Below are positions 32,869 through 42,093 of a stretch of DNA of 64,000 nucleotides, piece after piece (position 1 is the first letter of the stretch; each line of letters opens with the position of its first letter). The position numbers and the translations under genes were made by a program. This DNA is from JAHJDR01 sp964609965 (GTDB lineage Bacteria; UBA10199; JADGCS01). The stretch is from the NCBI GenBank assembly GCA_964609965.1, contig CAZSTS010000007.1:46632-110631 (forward strand), written 5' to 3'. The notes under the pieces are model-generated. The model did not search any database. It was not told where the DNA came from and saw nothing but the letters and a program-made list of their open reading frames with translations.

Positions 32869-35040
32869 ATGTTTCTTGCTAAAAAGTATGGCATGAAACA
32901 TCAAAAAATATATAAATTATTAGGGGTTACCTTTATTATCTTTCTAGCCTTAACTATGGTGCAATGTAGTGGCGATGATGGAGGTACAGATGATACGTCA
33001 ATTTTAGACGAATCAACAGATACTGGCATTTCAACTGATCCTATTGGTGAAATTGATTCAGGTAGCACGACAGGCTTAGACGATCCAACAGCTACAGAGA
33101 CTTCGGTTGAACCTTCTGCTGATGCAAGTACAGAAGTAACAGCAGATGCAACATCAGAAGATACAACAGATGAAGAATCTGAAGATACTACTGATGAAGA
33201 ATCTGAAGATACTACGGATGAAGCCGCCGCTGCCGCAGCTGATACTGATGGTGATGGAGTTCCAGATGATGAAGATGCTTTCCCAACGGATCCTGCTGAA
33301 TCAGTAGACACAGATGGAGATGGCGAAGGTGATGCTGCAGACACAGATGATGATGGTGATGGTATTCCAGATACAGAAGATGCCTTTCCAATGGATTCTG
33401 ATGAATCAGTAGACACAGATGGAGATGGAATTGGTGATGCTGCAGACACAGATGATGATGGTGATGGAGTCCCAGATAATAATGATGCCTTTCCAACGGA
33501 CCCTACTGAATCGTCAGACTTAGATGGAGATGGAATTGGTGATTCTGCTGACTCAGATGTTGATGGTGATGGCTTTGATCCTTCGGTAGATTGCGATGAC
33601 AGCAATGCAGCTGTGAATCCTGATGCCACAGAGCTTTGTGATAGTATTGACAATGATTGTGATGGGACTGTTGACGAAGACGACGCTGCAGATGCAACAA
33701 CCTGGTATGTTGATCAAGATAGTGATGGCTATGGAAAAACTGCGAGCGCCACAACAGCTTGTTCGCAACCAACAGGGTGGGTAGCCCTAAGTGGTGATTG
33801 CAAAGATAAAAAAGATTGGATTTATCCTGGTGCCACAGAAGCCTGTAATGGTGATGATGATGATTGTGATGGTGACACGGATGAAGGTCTTGAAGAAAGC
33901 CTATTTTACACTGATGCTGATGGTGACGGGTATGGTGCTGTGGACAGTGCTGAGACCTCATCTTGTCTCTACCAAATAACAGGTATGGCCACCAATAATA
34001 CAGATTGTGATGACACGGATTCTGCCATTAATCCAGCAGCTGAAGAAGTTTGTTTTCTAGTAGAAGATGCAGAAGGAGATTGGGTAGATATTGATAATAA
34101 TTGTGATGGTGAACTCGCGACTTTTTATGAATATCATAATGATGCTGATGGGGATGGTTTTGGTGGTGATGGGATAGCTATTGTTTCCTGTTCGTTGAGT
34201 GAAGATTTAGTAGAGGATAATACAGATTGTGATGATACCCTGGCTACAGTTTATCCAGGAGCTCCCGAAACATGTAATGCTATAGATGATAATTGTGATG
34301 GCACTGTAGAAAGCGGAATGCTTTATTCAGGAGACTTGACCATTGATTCTAGTAATGAAGTTTCAGCTATACCCATGTTAACGAGTTATTGTGGTGTTGA
34401 TGGTGATCTCACCGTTACAGGCACTGGTTATGTTAATATGAGTTTTTTCTTAAACATTCTTAATGTTGAAGGAACTTTTAAAATATCTTCAAACAACTCT
34501 CTCACAAGTTTAACTGGTTTAGAGCAGCTTGTGAGTGTTGAAAAATTACAAATCACACAAAATGATGTCTTAGTTGATTTGAGTGCATTAGACGGACTGA
34601 GAAACATGGAGATATTAGCTATAAATAATAATGACGATTTGACAGAGATCTCGTCTTTTAATTTTATAGAATCAATGCAGTTTTTCGAACTACAAAACCT
34701 AGAAAGCCTTACATCGATCACAGGGTTTTCTGCCTTAACAACGGTTGATGAAGATATGGATTTTAAAGGCCTGAATGTTTTGGAAGATATTAGTGGGTTT
34801 AATTCAGTAGAATCTGTTGGAGATGATTTGCAAATTCGAGATAATGAGCTTCTATCAAATATAAGTGGTTTTCAATCAGCGACGAACATTAATGCCTTAG
34901 AGGCTACAGATAATCCCTTGTTGCTTGATTGCTATCCTGAGATAGTTGCAGAAAGAGGCGGGACGCAAACAGGCAATATCACTATCAGTGGTGGTATAGA
35001 AGCTCAGATGGGTGAATGTTTAACAGAGGATGTGGAGTGA
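32869..35040 (+). CDS. TSP3/MopE-repeat lipoprotein with leucine-rich C-terminus
   Basis: A 723-residue predicted lipoprotein. A long signal ends LALTMVQC with the lipidated Cys near residue 33 (ATG at 32893 is an alternative start). Residues about 35-130 are a Thr/Glu/Asp-rich linker (EDTTDEESEDTTDEES). Residues about 130-240 hold thrombospondin-type-3 calcium repeats (DTDGDGVPDDEDAFPTDP). About 240-490 are MopE-type Cys repeats, and about 495-710 are receptor-L/leucine-rich repeats (LTSLTGLEQLVSVEKLQI, LEDISGFNSVESV). Probably a calcium-stabilised surface adhesin or receptor-like protein; the partner is unknown. Confidence 0.8.
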   Translation: MFLAKKYGMKHQKIYKLLGVTFIIFLALTMVQCSGDDGGTDDTSILDESTDTGISTDPIGEIDSGSTTGLDDPTATETSVEPSADASTEVTADATSEDTTDEESEDTTDEESEDTTDEAAAAAADTDGDGVPDDEDAFPTDPAESVDTDGDGEGDAADTDDDGDGIPDTEDAFPMDSDESVDTDGDGIGDAADTDDDGDGVPDNNDAFPTDPTESSDLDGDGIGDSADSDVDGDGFDPSVDCDDSNAAVNPDATELCDSIDNDCDGTVDEDDAADATTWYVDQDSDGYGKTASATTACSQPTGWVALSGDCKDKKDWIYPGATEACNGDDDDCDGDTDEGLEESLFYTDADGDGYGAVDSAETSSCLYQITGMATNNTDCDDTDSAINPAAEEVCFLVEDAEGDWVDIDNNCDGELATFYEYHNDADGDGFGGDGIAIVSCSLSEDLVEDNTDCDDTLATVYPGAPETCNAIDDNCDGTVESGMLYSGDLTIDSSNEVSAIPMLTSYCGVDGDLTVTGTGYVNMSFFLNILNVEGTFKISSNNSLTSLTGLEQLVSVEKLQITQNDVLVDLSALDGLRNMEILAINNNDDLTEISSFNFIESMQFFELQNLESLTSITGFSALTTVDEDMDFKGLNVLEDISGFNSVESVGDDLQIRDNELLSNISGFQSATNINALEATDNPLLLDCYPEIVAERGGTQTGNITISGGIEAQMGECLTEDVE

Positions 35041-35093
35041 TAAGAAAACGATAATCGATAGGCGATAACCGATAGAATTTTAAGAGTCTTGGG

Positions 35094-37652
35094 TTATTTA
35101 ATAATTAGATTTAAAATTCTATTCTTCACAAAAATCACTTTGCGGAGCTCGGCTTCGCTTTCAAGTTGCCGTTTCACAAATCCAATTTCTTTTCCCAAAG
35201 CTAGCACAGCCTCTTCTTCAGTGTTTTCATCCACAGCAACAGTGCCTCTGGTTTTGCCATTAACCTGAACAGCAACCGTGATCTTTTCGGCCTTGGCCAA
35301 GGCTTCGTCAAAAGTAGGCCAGGATTCAATAGACACAAGTCCCTTTTCACCAATGCGTTCCCAAAGCTCCTCAGCAATGTGCGGAGCAAAAGGGGCCAGA
35401 CATTGAATAAAAGATTTAATCGCAGCGCGAGGCCTTGCTTTTTGTTTGGTCAACTCATTTACAAAGATCATGAGCTGACTAATAGCTGTGTTAAAGCCAA
35501 GGTTTTCAATGTCGCTAGTGACTTTTTTAATGGTTTGATGTGTGAGACGAAGTATATCATCACTTGGTTTTGAATCATCAACCAAAGTCTTTCCCTTGTC
35601 ATCAACGAGAAGGCGCCAGGCCTTTGTGAGAAACTTATATACGCCAACCAGGCCCTGCTGAGACCAAGGTTTGTCGCGGTCAAGCGGGCCCATGAACATT
35701 TCATAAATTCGTAAACTATCAGCGCTGTAGTCTTTGATCACATCATTGGGATTCACAACATTGAGTTTTGATTTTCCCATTTTTTCAATTTGCGCAGTCA
35801 CAGGCGCACCAGTTTCTTTCACAACCCAGTTGCCCTTTGATTTTTCCTCAACAGTGTCTGGTGAATGGTATTTTCCATTTTCATCTTTATAAGAATACGC
35901 AACAATCATGCCCTGATTATAAAGTTTTTGAAAAGGTTCTTTGGTGCTCACAACACCACAATCAAAAAGAACCTTGTGCCAAAAACGAGCATACAAGAGA
36001 TGAAGCACAGCGTGCTCAACCCCGCCTATGTAAAGGTCAACAGGCCCCCAATATTTTTCTGCTTCAAGTCCTACAGGGAGTTTAGTGTTATGGGGGTCCA
36101 TAAATCTAAGATAATACCAACAAGAACCAGCCCATTGAGGCATGGTGTTTGTTTCGCGCGTGAAAGTTTTTCCATCTTTTGTGACTGTCGTCCATTCTTC
36201 ACTTCGTGCCAAAGGAGGGCGGCCATCATCAGTGGGTTTAAATTCTTCGAGAAAAGGCAGTGTTATTGGTAGATCGTTTGGATCGTCTGTAACAATTTTT
36301 CCTTCGCTATCGTGTAAAATAGGAAAGGGCTCTCCCCAATAACGTTGACGCGAAAATAACCAGTCTCTCAGTTTATATTGATGCTGTTTTTTGCCCAGCT
36401 TATTTCCTTCTAACCACTTTGTAATATTCTTAATACAATTTTCTGCTGTTTGTCCTGAGTAATCGCCAGAGTTCATCATCTTGCCTTCGCCAGACCAGGC
36501 TTCGTTATCTATATCAAAACCTTCTGGGGCAGAAATAACTTGAATGATAGGGATGTTAAATTTTTTAGCAAAGGCATGATCACGTTCATCGTGTGCAGGC
36601 ACAGCCATGATAGCGCCTGTGCCGTAGGTCATAAGCACGTAATCAGCGATCCATATGGGAATTTTTTCGCCATTCACGGGATTGATAGCATAGGCTCCGG
36701 TGAAAACGCCTGTTTTTTCTTTTTCAGCCGCAATTTGACGATCACGTTCTGAACGGTTTTTTGACCATTCCACATATTTTTCAACTTCTGCCTTTTTGTT
36801 TTTTGCCGTGATTTGAGCGACTAAGGGGTGTTCTGGAGCAAATACACAATACGTGGCGCCAAATAAAGTATCTGGCCTTGTTGTGAAGACCGTGAAAGTT
36901 AACCCTTCGACTCGTTTCACTCGCTCAGGGTCAAATTCCAAATTCATTGTATGAATTTGGAATTTGACATCAGCACCTTCAGAATACCCAATCCACTTTC
37001 GTTGCATTTCCATCACACCATGTGTCCAATCAAGTCCTTCTAAGTCGTTAAGCAGTCTATCAGCATAGGCTGTGATTTTGAGCATCCACTGTTTCATAAG
37101 ACGGCGCTCAACAGGATCACCTGTTTCAACATATTTTCCGTCTTGGACTTCTTCGTTGGCGAGCACTGTTCCCAAAGCAGGGCACCAGTTCACAGGGACT
37201 TCGGAAATATAAGCGAGCCCTTTTTCATAAAGTTTTAAAAAGATCCATTGTGTCCATTTATAATATTTGGGGTCAGTAGTTGAGATCTCACGGGTCCAAT
37301 CATAGGAAAGTCCCAATGATTGAAGTTGATTCTTAAATATAGCAACATTTTCTTTTGTGATTTCTTCAGGATGTCGGCCATCGCGGACAGCGGCTCTTTC
37401 AGCAGGCAGACCAAAGGCATCCCAGCCCATGGGGTGAAGCACATTAAAACCCTGACAGCGTTTGTACCGAGAAATAATATCCGACGCAGTGTAGCCTTCG
37501 ACATGACCTACATGAAGACCTGCGCCACTAGGGTAGGGGAACATATCTAAGACATAATACTTAGGTTTTTTTGAGTCATTTTTGGCTTCAAAAACTTTGT
37601 TTTCAGCCCATTTTCCCTGCCATTTTGGTTCGTATTCTTTGAAAGGTAGCAT
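35094..37652 (-). CDS. leuS: Leucyl-tRNA synthetase, with a palindromic insertion
   Basis: An 852-residue class I synthetase charging tRNA-Leu. The HIGH-type motif is in FPYPSGAGLHVGHVEGYTAS and the KMSKS-type motif is KMGKSKLNVVNP. The editing domain has TVFTTRPDTLFGATY and GTGAIMAVPAHDERDHAF; the C-terminal anticodon and LeuRS extensions are present. Between WIGYSEGADVKFQI and the TTRPDT motif there are about 13 extra residues (HTMNLEFDPERVKRVEG) relative to the E. coli enzyme as remembered. They are encoded by two palindromic elements at 36903-36968 that keep the frame. Confidence 0.95.
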   Translation of the reverse strand: MLPFKEYEPKWQGKWAENKVFEAKNDSKKPKYYVLDMFPYPSGAGLHVGHVEGYTASDIISRYKRCQGFNVLHPMGWDAFGLPAERAAVRDGRHPEEITKENVAIFKNQLQSLGLSYDWTREISTTDPKYYKWTQWIFLKLYEKGLAYISEVPVNWCPALGTVLANEEVQDGKYVETGDPVERRLMKQWMLKITAYADRLLNDLEGLDWTHGVMEMQRKWIGYSEGADVKFQIHTMNLEFDPERVKRVEGLTFTVFTTRPDTLFGATYCVFAPEHPLVAQITAKNKKAEVEKYVEWSKNRSERDRQIAAEKEKTGVFTGAYAINPVNGEKIPIWIADYVLMTYGTGAIMAVPAHDERDHAFAKKFNIPIIQVISAPEGFDIDNEAWSGEGKMMNSGDYSGQTAENCIKNITKWLEGNKLGKKQHQYKLRDWLFSRQRYWGEPFPILHDSEGKIVTDDPNDLPITLPFLEEFKPTDDGRPPLARSEEWTTVTKDGKTFTRETNTMPQWAGSCWYYLRFMDPHNTKLPVGLEAEKYWGPVDLYIGGVEHAVLHLLYARFWHKVLFDCGVVSTKEPFQKLYNQGMIVAYSYKDENGKYHSPDTVEEKSKGNWVVKETGAPVTAQIEKMGKSKLNVVNPNDVIKDYSADSLRIYEMFMGPLDRDKPWSQQGLVGVYKFLTKAWRLLVDDKGKTLVDDSKPSDDILRLTHQTIKKVTSDIENLGFNTAISQLMIFVNELTKQKARPRAAIKSFIQCLAPFAPHIAEELWERIGEKGLVSIESWPTFDEALAKAEKITVAVQVNGKTRGTVAVDENTEEEAVLALGKEIGFVKRQLESEAELRKVIFVKNRILNLIIK
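36903..36968. repeat. Palindromic elements inside leuS
   Basis: CCCTTCGACTCG...CGCTCAGGG (36903-36930) is a member of the intergenic palindrome family seen at 23778, 27464 and 46664. It adjoins an 18-bp perfect inverted repeat, GTCAAATTCCAAATTCAT with its complement around TGT (36930-36968). Both are read in frame. Confidence 0.75.
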
Positions 37653-37778
37653 ATGCGTTTAGCGTCTTGCGTTTAAAAACTGCACGTATTCAGCAAAACG
37701 TTGTGAGTTAATGTTTTAAGAGGTGGGTTTAACAGTGAATTTGTTGCAAATCAATAGGTTATCAAGATATGAAGCCTC

Positions 37779-38234
37779 ATGCCAAAAATAACTCTTATTC
37801 ACCCAGACATCCCTCAAAATACAGGCAACATTGGTCGTCTCTGTGTTGGACTTGATTGGGAGCTGCATCTTGTTCATCCCTTGGGGTTTCAATTGAGCGA
37901 TAAACTGGTCAAAAAATCAGGTCTGGATTATTGGGAACACCTTAAGCTTGTTGAACACAATAGCCTTACAGATTTTTTACAAAAACACAGGGATGAACGA
38001 CTCTTTTTTTACACAACTAAGACCCAAAAAAAATACACAGACGTTGAATATCAAAAAGATGATTTTCTGGTTTTTGGAGCTGAATCTCGTGGACTTCCCG
38101 AAGAGGTTCTCAAAGAGAATTGGGACAGGGCACTTACAATTCCTATGCCAGGCCCTGTGCGTTCACTCAATGTTTCTAATTCTGTCGCGGCAGTGGCGTA
38201 TGAGGTGTTTAGGCAGATGGGGGATGGGTCATAG
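37779..38234 (+). CDS. trmL: tRNA (cytidine/uridine(34)-2'-O)-methyltransferase TrmL
   Basis: A 151-residue SPOUT methyltransferase that modifies the wobble base of Leu tRNAs. The start ITLIHPDIPQNTGNIGRLC carries the conserved Asn/Arg, FLVFGAESRGLPEEVL is the SAM-binding strand and knot, and IPMPGPVRSLNVSNSVAAVAYE closes the trefoil knot. Full length. It is divergent from leuS, an apt neighbour because both act on tRNA-Leu. A heptamer array begins right after the stop. Confidence 0.92.
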   Translation: MPKITLIHPDIPQNTGNIGRLCVGLDWELHLVHPLGFQLSDKLVKKSGLDYWEHLKLVEHNSLTDFLQKHRDERLFFYTTKTQKKYTDVEYQKDDFLVFGAESRGLPEEVLKENWDRALTIPMPGPVRSLNVSNSVAAVAYEVFRQMGDGS

Positions 38235-38312
38235 GGTCGCGGGGTCGCGGGGTCGCAGGTTACAAGCTACAAGCCACAAGCCACAAGCTACAAGCTACAA
38301 GCTACTAGCTAC
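38231..38312. repeat. Compound heptamer arrays (GGTCGCG, ACAAGCT, ACTAGCT types)
   Basis: GGGGTCGC-type units, then about eight copies of ACAAGCT/ACAAGCC heptamers, then CTACTAGCTACTA. The motif changes stepwise along the array. Confidence 0.85.
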
Positions 38313-38347
38313 TAATTTTATTGACCAATTATGGCAAACATGTTCGT

Positions 38348-38353
38348 TATAAT
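38348..38353 (+). promoter_or_regulatory. Putative -10 box for the 38.5-kb transcript
   Basis: A perfect TATAAT; TTGACC at 38321 is 21 bp upstream, too far for a standard -35, so the box may rely on another element. Transcription would start near 38360. Confidence 0.35.
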
Positions 38354-38365
38354 TAACAAAACATT

Positions 38366-38515
38366 ATGAATCCCGTTAGACCTTGTAGAGAGGATGCTTT
38401 TCGACGTGAGAAGTACTTAAAAAGTGGTATGGATAAAAGGTATTTGAGAAATCGTCTCCACCCCGTTAGAGGCTTTGCATCTGAGGGTGTGGAGGTCTTG
38501 CCTCTAACGGGGTAA
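38366..38515 (+). CDS. Possible 49-residue leader ORF inside a nested palindrome
   Basis: An ATG at 38366 opens a frame to TAA at 38513. The product is basic and contains two copies of a Pro-Val-Arg motif (MNPVRPCRED and LHPVRGFAS), because each comes from a CCCGTTAGA arm of the palindrome. No ribosome binding site is evident. It may be a repeat-derived frame with no protein function, or a leader peptide for the next gene, whose ATG follows 17 nt after the stop. Confidence 0.3.
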   Translation: MNPVRPCREDAFRREKYLKSGMDKRYLRNRLHPVRGFASEGVEVLPLTG

Positions 38516-38533
38516 ATGGAGGTCTAACGGGAT
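38370..38533. repeat. Nested inverted repeats over leader and start codon
   Basis: Outer arms: ATCCCGTTAGACCT (38370-38383) and AGGTCTAACGGGAT (38520-38533), 14 bp, exact. Inner arms: CCCCGTTAGAGGC (38461-38473) and GCCTCTAACGGGG (38500-38512), 13 bp, exact. The outer right arm includes part of the GGAGG Shine-Dalgarno and the AT of the next gene's ATG. Confidence 0.9.
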
Positions 38534-39311
38534 GAAAAAAATAATTTCAATATTTATCACAGTGGTTTTTTGTTCAGTCATATTTCTAGATGCCCAGGCA
38601 GCAGTAGACAAAAGATATAATAAAAACAAAGAATCTTCTGTAAAAACAAAAAAAAGCAAGGTGGTGCGTTCTGAGGCAGGGCTAAACATCAAAGACTGGG
38701 GCATTGCTGTTGATGCTGCTTTTGATCCTAGGCTCGATGATATTGTTCCAGGCTATCATATTATCAACATTGTTCTGACAAATAAACGTGGAGAACCTAT
38801 CCAACTCAGTACAAAGAGGGATAAATGGTACATAGTTGACAGTCTGGGCAAAAAACACCTGGCCTATAATCATGTAAAGCAATTTGATAAAAAACTTTGG
38901 CCACAGTTTCCTAAAAAAATGCAAGACATGTTAGAGTATCCTCATATGGTTAGCCCTGGCAAGGCCTCTAACATCGATATTTTTCTTCCAAAATCAGTTG
39001 ACCTCTTTCATTTTAGAGAAGTGATTTGGAAGTCAGCGCACTTTAAAAAAGAATTCAATCTTTTTACAAATTACGAAAAAAGTCTTTCCCTTCCCAAAAA
39101 AGAAATTGAACTACAAAAAAAGAAGCCCATTGATGAAAGCGCTTTAGAAAATGAATCACAAGATTCAAAGTTTTCACAAAACCCAGACACAGAAGCGGTT
39201 GCAAAGACCTCTGATACCTCTCAGCCTCCACAAGAATTAGAGGTGAATGAGACCAATAAAACGACATCAACTAAAGAAGCCTCTGTAGAAGGGTTTATTA
39301 GGGTAAAGTGA
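38532..39311 (+). CDS. Exported protein of unknown function
   Basis: A 259-residue secreted protein. Signal peptide at residues 1-23 (cleavage near DAQA). The core (residues about 50-180) is a mixed beta domain with GIAVDAAFDPRLDDIVPGYH and NIVLTNKRGEPIQLSTKRDKW, perhaps an immunoglobulin-like fold. The C-terminal about 70 residues are a Lys/Glu/Ser/Thr-rich disordered tail. GGAGG lies 9 nt before the ATG but inside a palindrome arm, so translation may be controlled by leader folding. Family not recognised. Confidence 0.7.
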   Translation: MKKIISIFITVVFCSVIFLDAQAAVDKRYNKNKESSVKTKKSKVVRSEAGLNIKDWGIAVDAAFDPRLDDIVPGYHIINIVLTNKRGEPIQLSTKRDKWYIVDSLGKKHLAYNHVKQFDKKLWPQFPKKMQDMLEYPHMVSPGKASNIDIFLPKSVDLFHFREVIWKSAHFKKEFNLFTNYEKSLSLPKKEIELQKKKPIDESALENESQDSKFSQNPDTEAVAKTSDTSQPPQELEVNETNKTTSTKEASVEGFIRVK

Positions 39312-39314
39312 TAG

Positions 39315-39358
39315 GCGTACAGCGTACGACGTACAACGTACAACGTACAACGTACAAT
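39315..39358. repeat. Heptamer tandem array (CGTACAA type)
   Basis: About five copies of CGTACAA/CGTACGA between the convergent ends of the 38.5-kb gene and sodB, reaching almost to the sodB stop codon. Confidence 0.9.
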
Positions 39359-39360
39359 GA

Positions 39361-39957
39361 TCATAGATTCTTATTAACAAAATCCCAGTTCACAAGATTC
39401 CAAAAAGATTCAATGTATTTAGGTCGGGCATTTCGATAATCCACGTAATACGCGTGTTCCCAGACATCACATGTCATGAGAGGTGTTTTGCCATCAGTCA
39501 AAGGGTTGCCGGCATTTGAAGTAGAAACAATCTCAAGTTTGCCATCGGCATTCTTAACAAGCCAAGCCCAACCACTGCCAAAGGTATTGACTGCTGTTGT
39601 TGAAAAAGCTTCTTTAAAGGCGTCAAAGTTTTCCCACGTGCTGTTGATCATATCAGCCACTTTACCTGTAGCAGGGCCGCCAGCATTAGGGGCAAGACAA
39701 TTCCAATAAAATGTGTGGTTCCAAATTTGGGCTGCATTATTATAAATGCCAGTTTTCTTGTCTGCTGGTAATGTGTTTGGATTAGTGATTAATTCTTCTA
39801 GCGTTTTTGATTCGAGATCAGTGCCTTCGACAAGACCATTGAGTTTGGTTACGTATGTGGCATGGTGTTTGCTATAGTGGTATTCTAAAGTTTCGTTTGA
39901 GATGTGAGGGGTGAGAGCGTCTTTAGAAAAAGGAAGTTCTGGTAATTTATGTGTCAT
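39361..39957 (-). CDS. sodB: Superoxide dismutase, Fe type
   Basis: A 198-residue Fe/Mn-family dismutase removing superoxide. Metal ligands are visible as His27 in LEYHYSKHH, a His in AAQIWNHTFYW, and the Asp and His of CDVWEHAYYVDYRN. The Fe-type leaning rests on the AQ-containing second motif and overall similarity to SodB; cambialistic use is possible. No signal peptide, so cytoplasmic. A good ribosome binding site (AAAGGAG) lies upstream. Confidence 0.93.
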   Translation of the reverse strand: MTHKLPELPFSKDALTPHISNETLEYHYSKHHATYVTKLNGLVEGTDLESKTLEELITNPNTLPADKKTGIYNNAAQIWNHTFYWNCLAPNAGGPATGKVADMINSTWENFDAFKEAFSTTAVNTFGSGWAWLVKNADGKLEIVSTSNAGNPLTDGKTPLMTCDVWEHAYYVDYRNARPKYIESFWNLVNWDFVNKNL

Positions 39958-40054
39958 GGTTTCTCCTTTAAAACATAAATGAAAGAATATTCATTAACAT
40001 TGAATTGATTTATAGGATGAACTGAATCTGAGGGTCAAGTGGAGTTGGCGTAGG

Positions 40055-41611
40055 TTATCTTGTTTGCCTTTCTGGAGCTTCCATACCAGGTTTGGTGCTG
40101 GCTTCACTGCTAGAGCTGGCAGCACCTGTCGCATCTTCTCTGCTTGGAGTTGATGATGTAGAATCCTCTGCAGCTTCTTCGGGTTCACTTTCTTCATCAC
40201 TGCATTCTACGGCTTTTGTGCTTCCTGAATAGGCACAGGTTGTGACATTGCCTGTGCCACCATTTTCGCCAGTGACCGTGGCGTCTTGTTTTGTATACAC
40301 AGTTGTTGTGTCAGGAAATACAAAGACAGTGGCAAGAACAGTGAGATCTATGTGTGGGGATGAGTCATTTATATTAAAGTTGGCTGTTGTAGCTATGGTT
40401 GCTTTTGTGTAACTGTCATAGAATTCAGGTTCTGAGATATAAAAACTTAATTGATTAACTTTTCTTGCAATATCTGTGTTTTCGATAATAAAACCTCGCA
40501 CTCCGCCTACGAGTTCATCATCTGAATCAAAAGAACCACCTCCTCCAATTATGTTTCCACTTCTCGCGCTACTTGAAATGCTACCTGCCGCTGTTATTTC
40601 CATCTCTTCTTTTATTGCAGCGTAACCTACATCATTAGCTTTAAATCCAACAATCGTGTATGGGATCTCGCAGGAGAATGAAGGGCTTGAAGAACCTTCA
40701 ATTATTGTTGAGATTGTAAGCTCTAATTCGTTATCTGCTGGAGCAGCTATAATGCCTGCCCCTGTACTAAAGGAGGCTTCAACAGAGAGTTTTTTTAATT
40801 TTGTATAATCGTCTTCATAATTGGCTTTAAAACCACGCAGAATTACAGCGTAATAATCAAAGTCTTGTATGTTACTGTATTCAATATTGGATAAATATAG
40901 CGTTGTAGTTGAGTTGCCAGTACATGAACGTAGGCCATGATAAAAGCTCATACTTTCGGAAGGTGTTTCCAAAAAACTATAACGAAAGGCATATTCATAA
41001 TTACGACTATCTTCTGTATTAACACCTCTGTTTGTTTCAAACGTGAGTTCTCTGTGGCTGTTGCTTATAGATGTGCTTTCAAGATCCTTAGCAGAAAAAG
41101 AGATGTTTTTGAATTTATCATAATTGTCATTGTTTAGTGTGAACTTAAATCCTCTAAAGAGGGTTGTGACATCAGTGTTTGAGGAGTATCTAACAGTATC
41201 TCCTCCAGTGCTGGCGTCTTCTTCTTCAGCCAGTCTATCAGCTGGATTTGTAATGCCTTGAGCTGCTTGTTGTACAGGCATGGTGGCTGCAGCTTGATGT
41301 TGGCTTTCAGATGTTTCCTCTTCAGCAGATTCTTCTTCAGCAACTTCCTCTTCTGTTTCTTCTACAGCTTCTTCCTCTGTTTCAGCAGTATCTTCGCCTT
41401 CACCTTCGCCTTCACCTTCACCTTCGCCTCCGCTTGCGGGAGGTGTGGTTGAGCCAGTGCTCAAGATATCGGCAACATCATCAGCTGTGATCTCTGCGGG
41501 GGCTGCTTCATCATCAATAACAGATTCTCCGCCACTACAGCCTGATAAGACTATTGAGCCGACAAAAATAATCATAAAAAAGACTAATGTTTTATAAATG
41601 AAATTCATCAT
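40055..41611 (-). CDS. Secreted lipoprotein with Gly-Glu tract, unknown function
   Basis: A 518-residue predicted lipoprotein: MMNFIYKTLVFFMIIFVGSI followed by VLSGC, Cys25 lipidated. Residues about 60-115 are low-complexity (GEGEGEGEGE, then EETEEEVAEEESAEEE). The folded part (about 140-460) has repeated beta-type units beginning FRGFKFTLNNDNYDKFKN, ILRGFKANYEDDYTKLKK and VRGFIIENTDIARKVNQ, suggesting three or more copies of an about 90-residue domain. The tail is Ser/Glu-rich. Ribosome binding site AAAGGAG is present. Not recognised. Confidence 0.65.
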   Translation of the reverse strand: MMNFIYKTLVFFMIIFVGSIVLSGCSGGESVIDDEAAPAEITADDVADILSTGSTTPPASGGEGEGEGEGEGEDTAETEEEAVEETEEEVAEEESAEEETSESQHQAAATMPVQQAAQGITNPADRLAEEEDASTGGDTVRYSSNTDVTTLFRGFKFTLNNDNYDKFKNISFSAKDLESTSISNSHRELTFETNRGVNTEDSRNYEYAFRYSFLETPSESMSFYHGLRSCTGNSTTTLYLSNIEYSNIQDFDYYAVILRGFKANYEDDYTKLKKLSVEASFSTGAGIIAAPADNELELTISTIIEGSSSPSFSCEIPYTIVGFKANDVGYAAIKEEMEITAAGSISSSARSGNIIGGGGSFDSDDELVGGVRGFIIENTDIARKVNQLSFYISEPEFYDSYTKATIATTANFNINDSSPHIDLTVLATVFVFPDTTTVYTKQDATVTGENGGTGNVTTCAYSGSTKAVECSDEESEPEEAAEDSTSSTPSREDATGAASSSSEASTKPGMEAPERQTR

Positions 41612-42093
41612 GGTTTACTCCTTTAAGAAAATGCCCCTCCAGCAAAATCGTATGATATGAGATCTAACAAAGCAAAGTTAGTGCCAAACTCAAAGGCAAA
41701 AAAAATAAGTGGGCACAACAAAAAGCTTTATAAAAACAAAATGATAGGCGGTCTTTTTTCGATATGTTGCCTTCTTTGACACCTTGTTTTCTCTCATCGT
41801 TTTGAGAAAAAGAGGGCTAATTATCAATATGAGAACAGACTGGGTCTAGATTCAATGATCATAAATTTTCTTAGTTAAAGATAAGTATTCTAATGGGGAT
41901 ATATTTACGTAAAGGGGAGTTTATACATGATTTCAAACAGCCTTCTAACTATTTGAAATAATAGACAAATAAAGCAAAGTGTTTTTTTTGATACTTTGGC
42001 CCTTTATTTGCATTTTCTATTAAATGAACGTTGTCACGGCTGTTTGGGGGAATGGTCATGAGAGAAAGGGCGTTCAATTTTGAGGGGTTGGGT
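41612..42093. other. Divergent intergenic region with a strong hairpin
   Basis: About 480 nt, AT-rich. The clearest structure is CAAATAAAGCAAAGT (41966-41980) paired with ACTTTG-GCC-CTTTATTTG (41993-42010), a 15-bp stem with a three-base bulge and a T-rich loop. It lies 84 nt before the ATG of the next gene and has no trailing T-run. No coding frame with a credible start was found. Confidence 0.5.
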
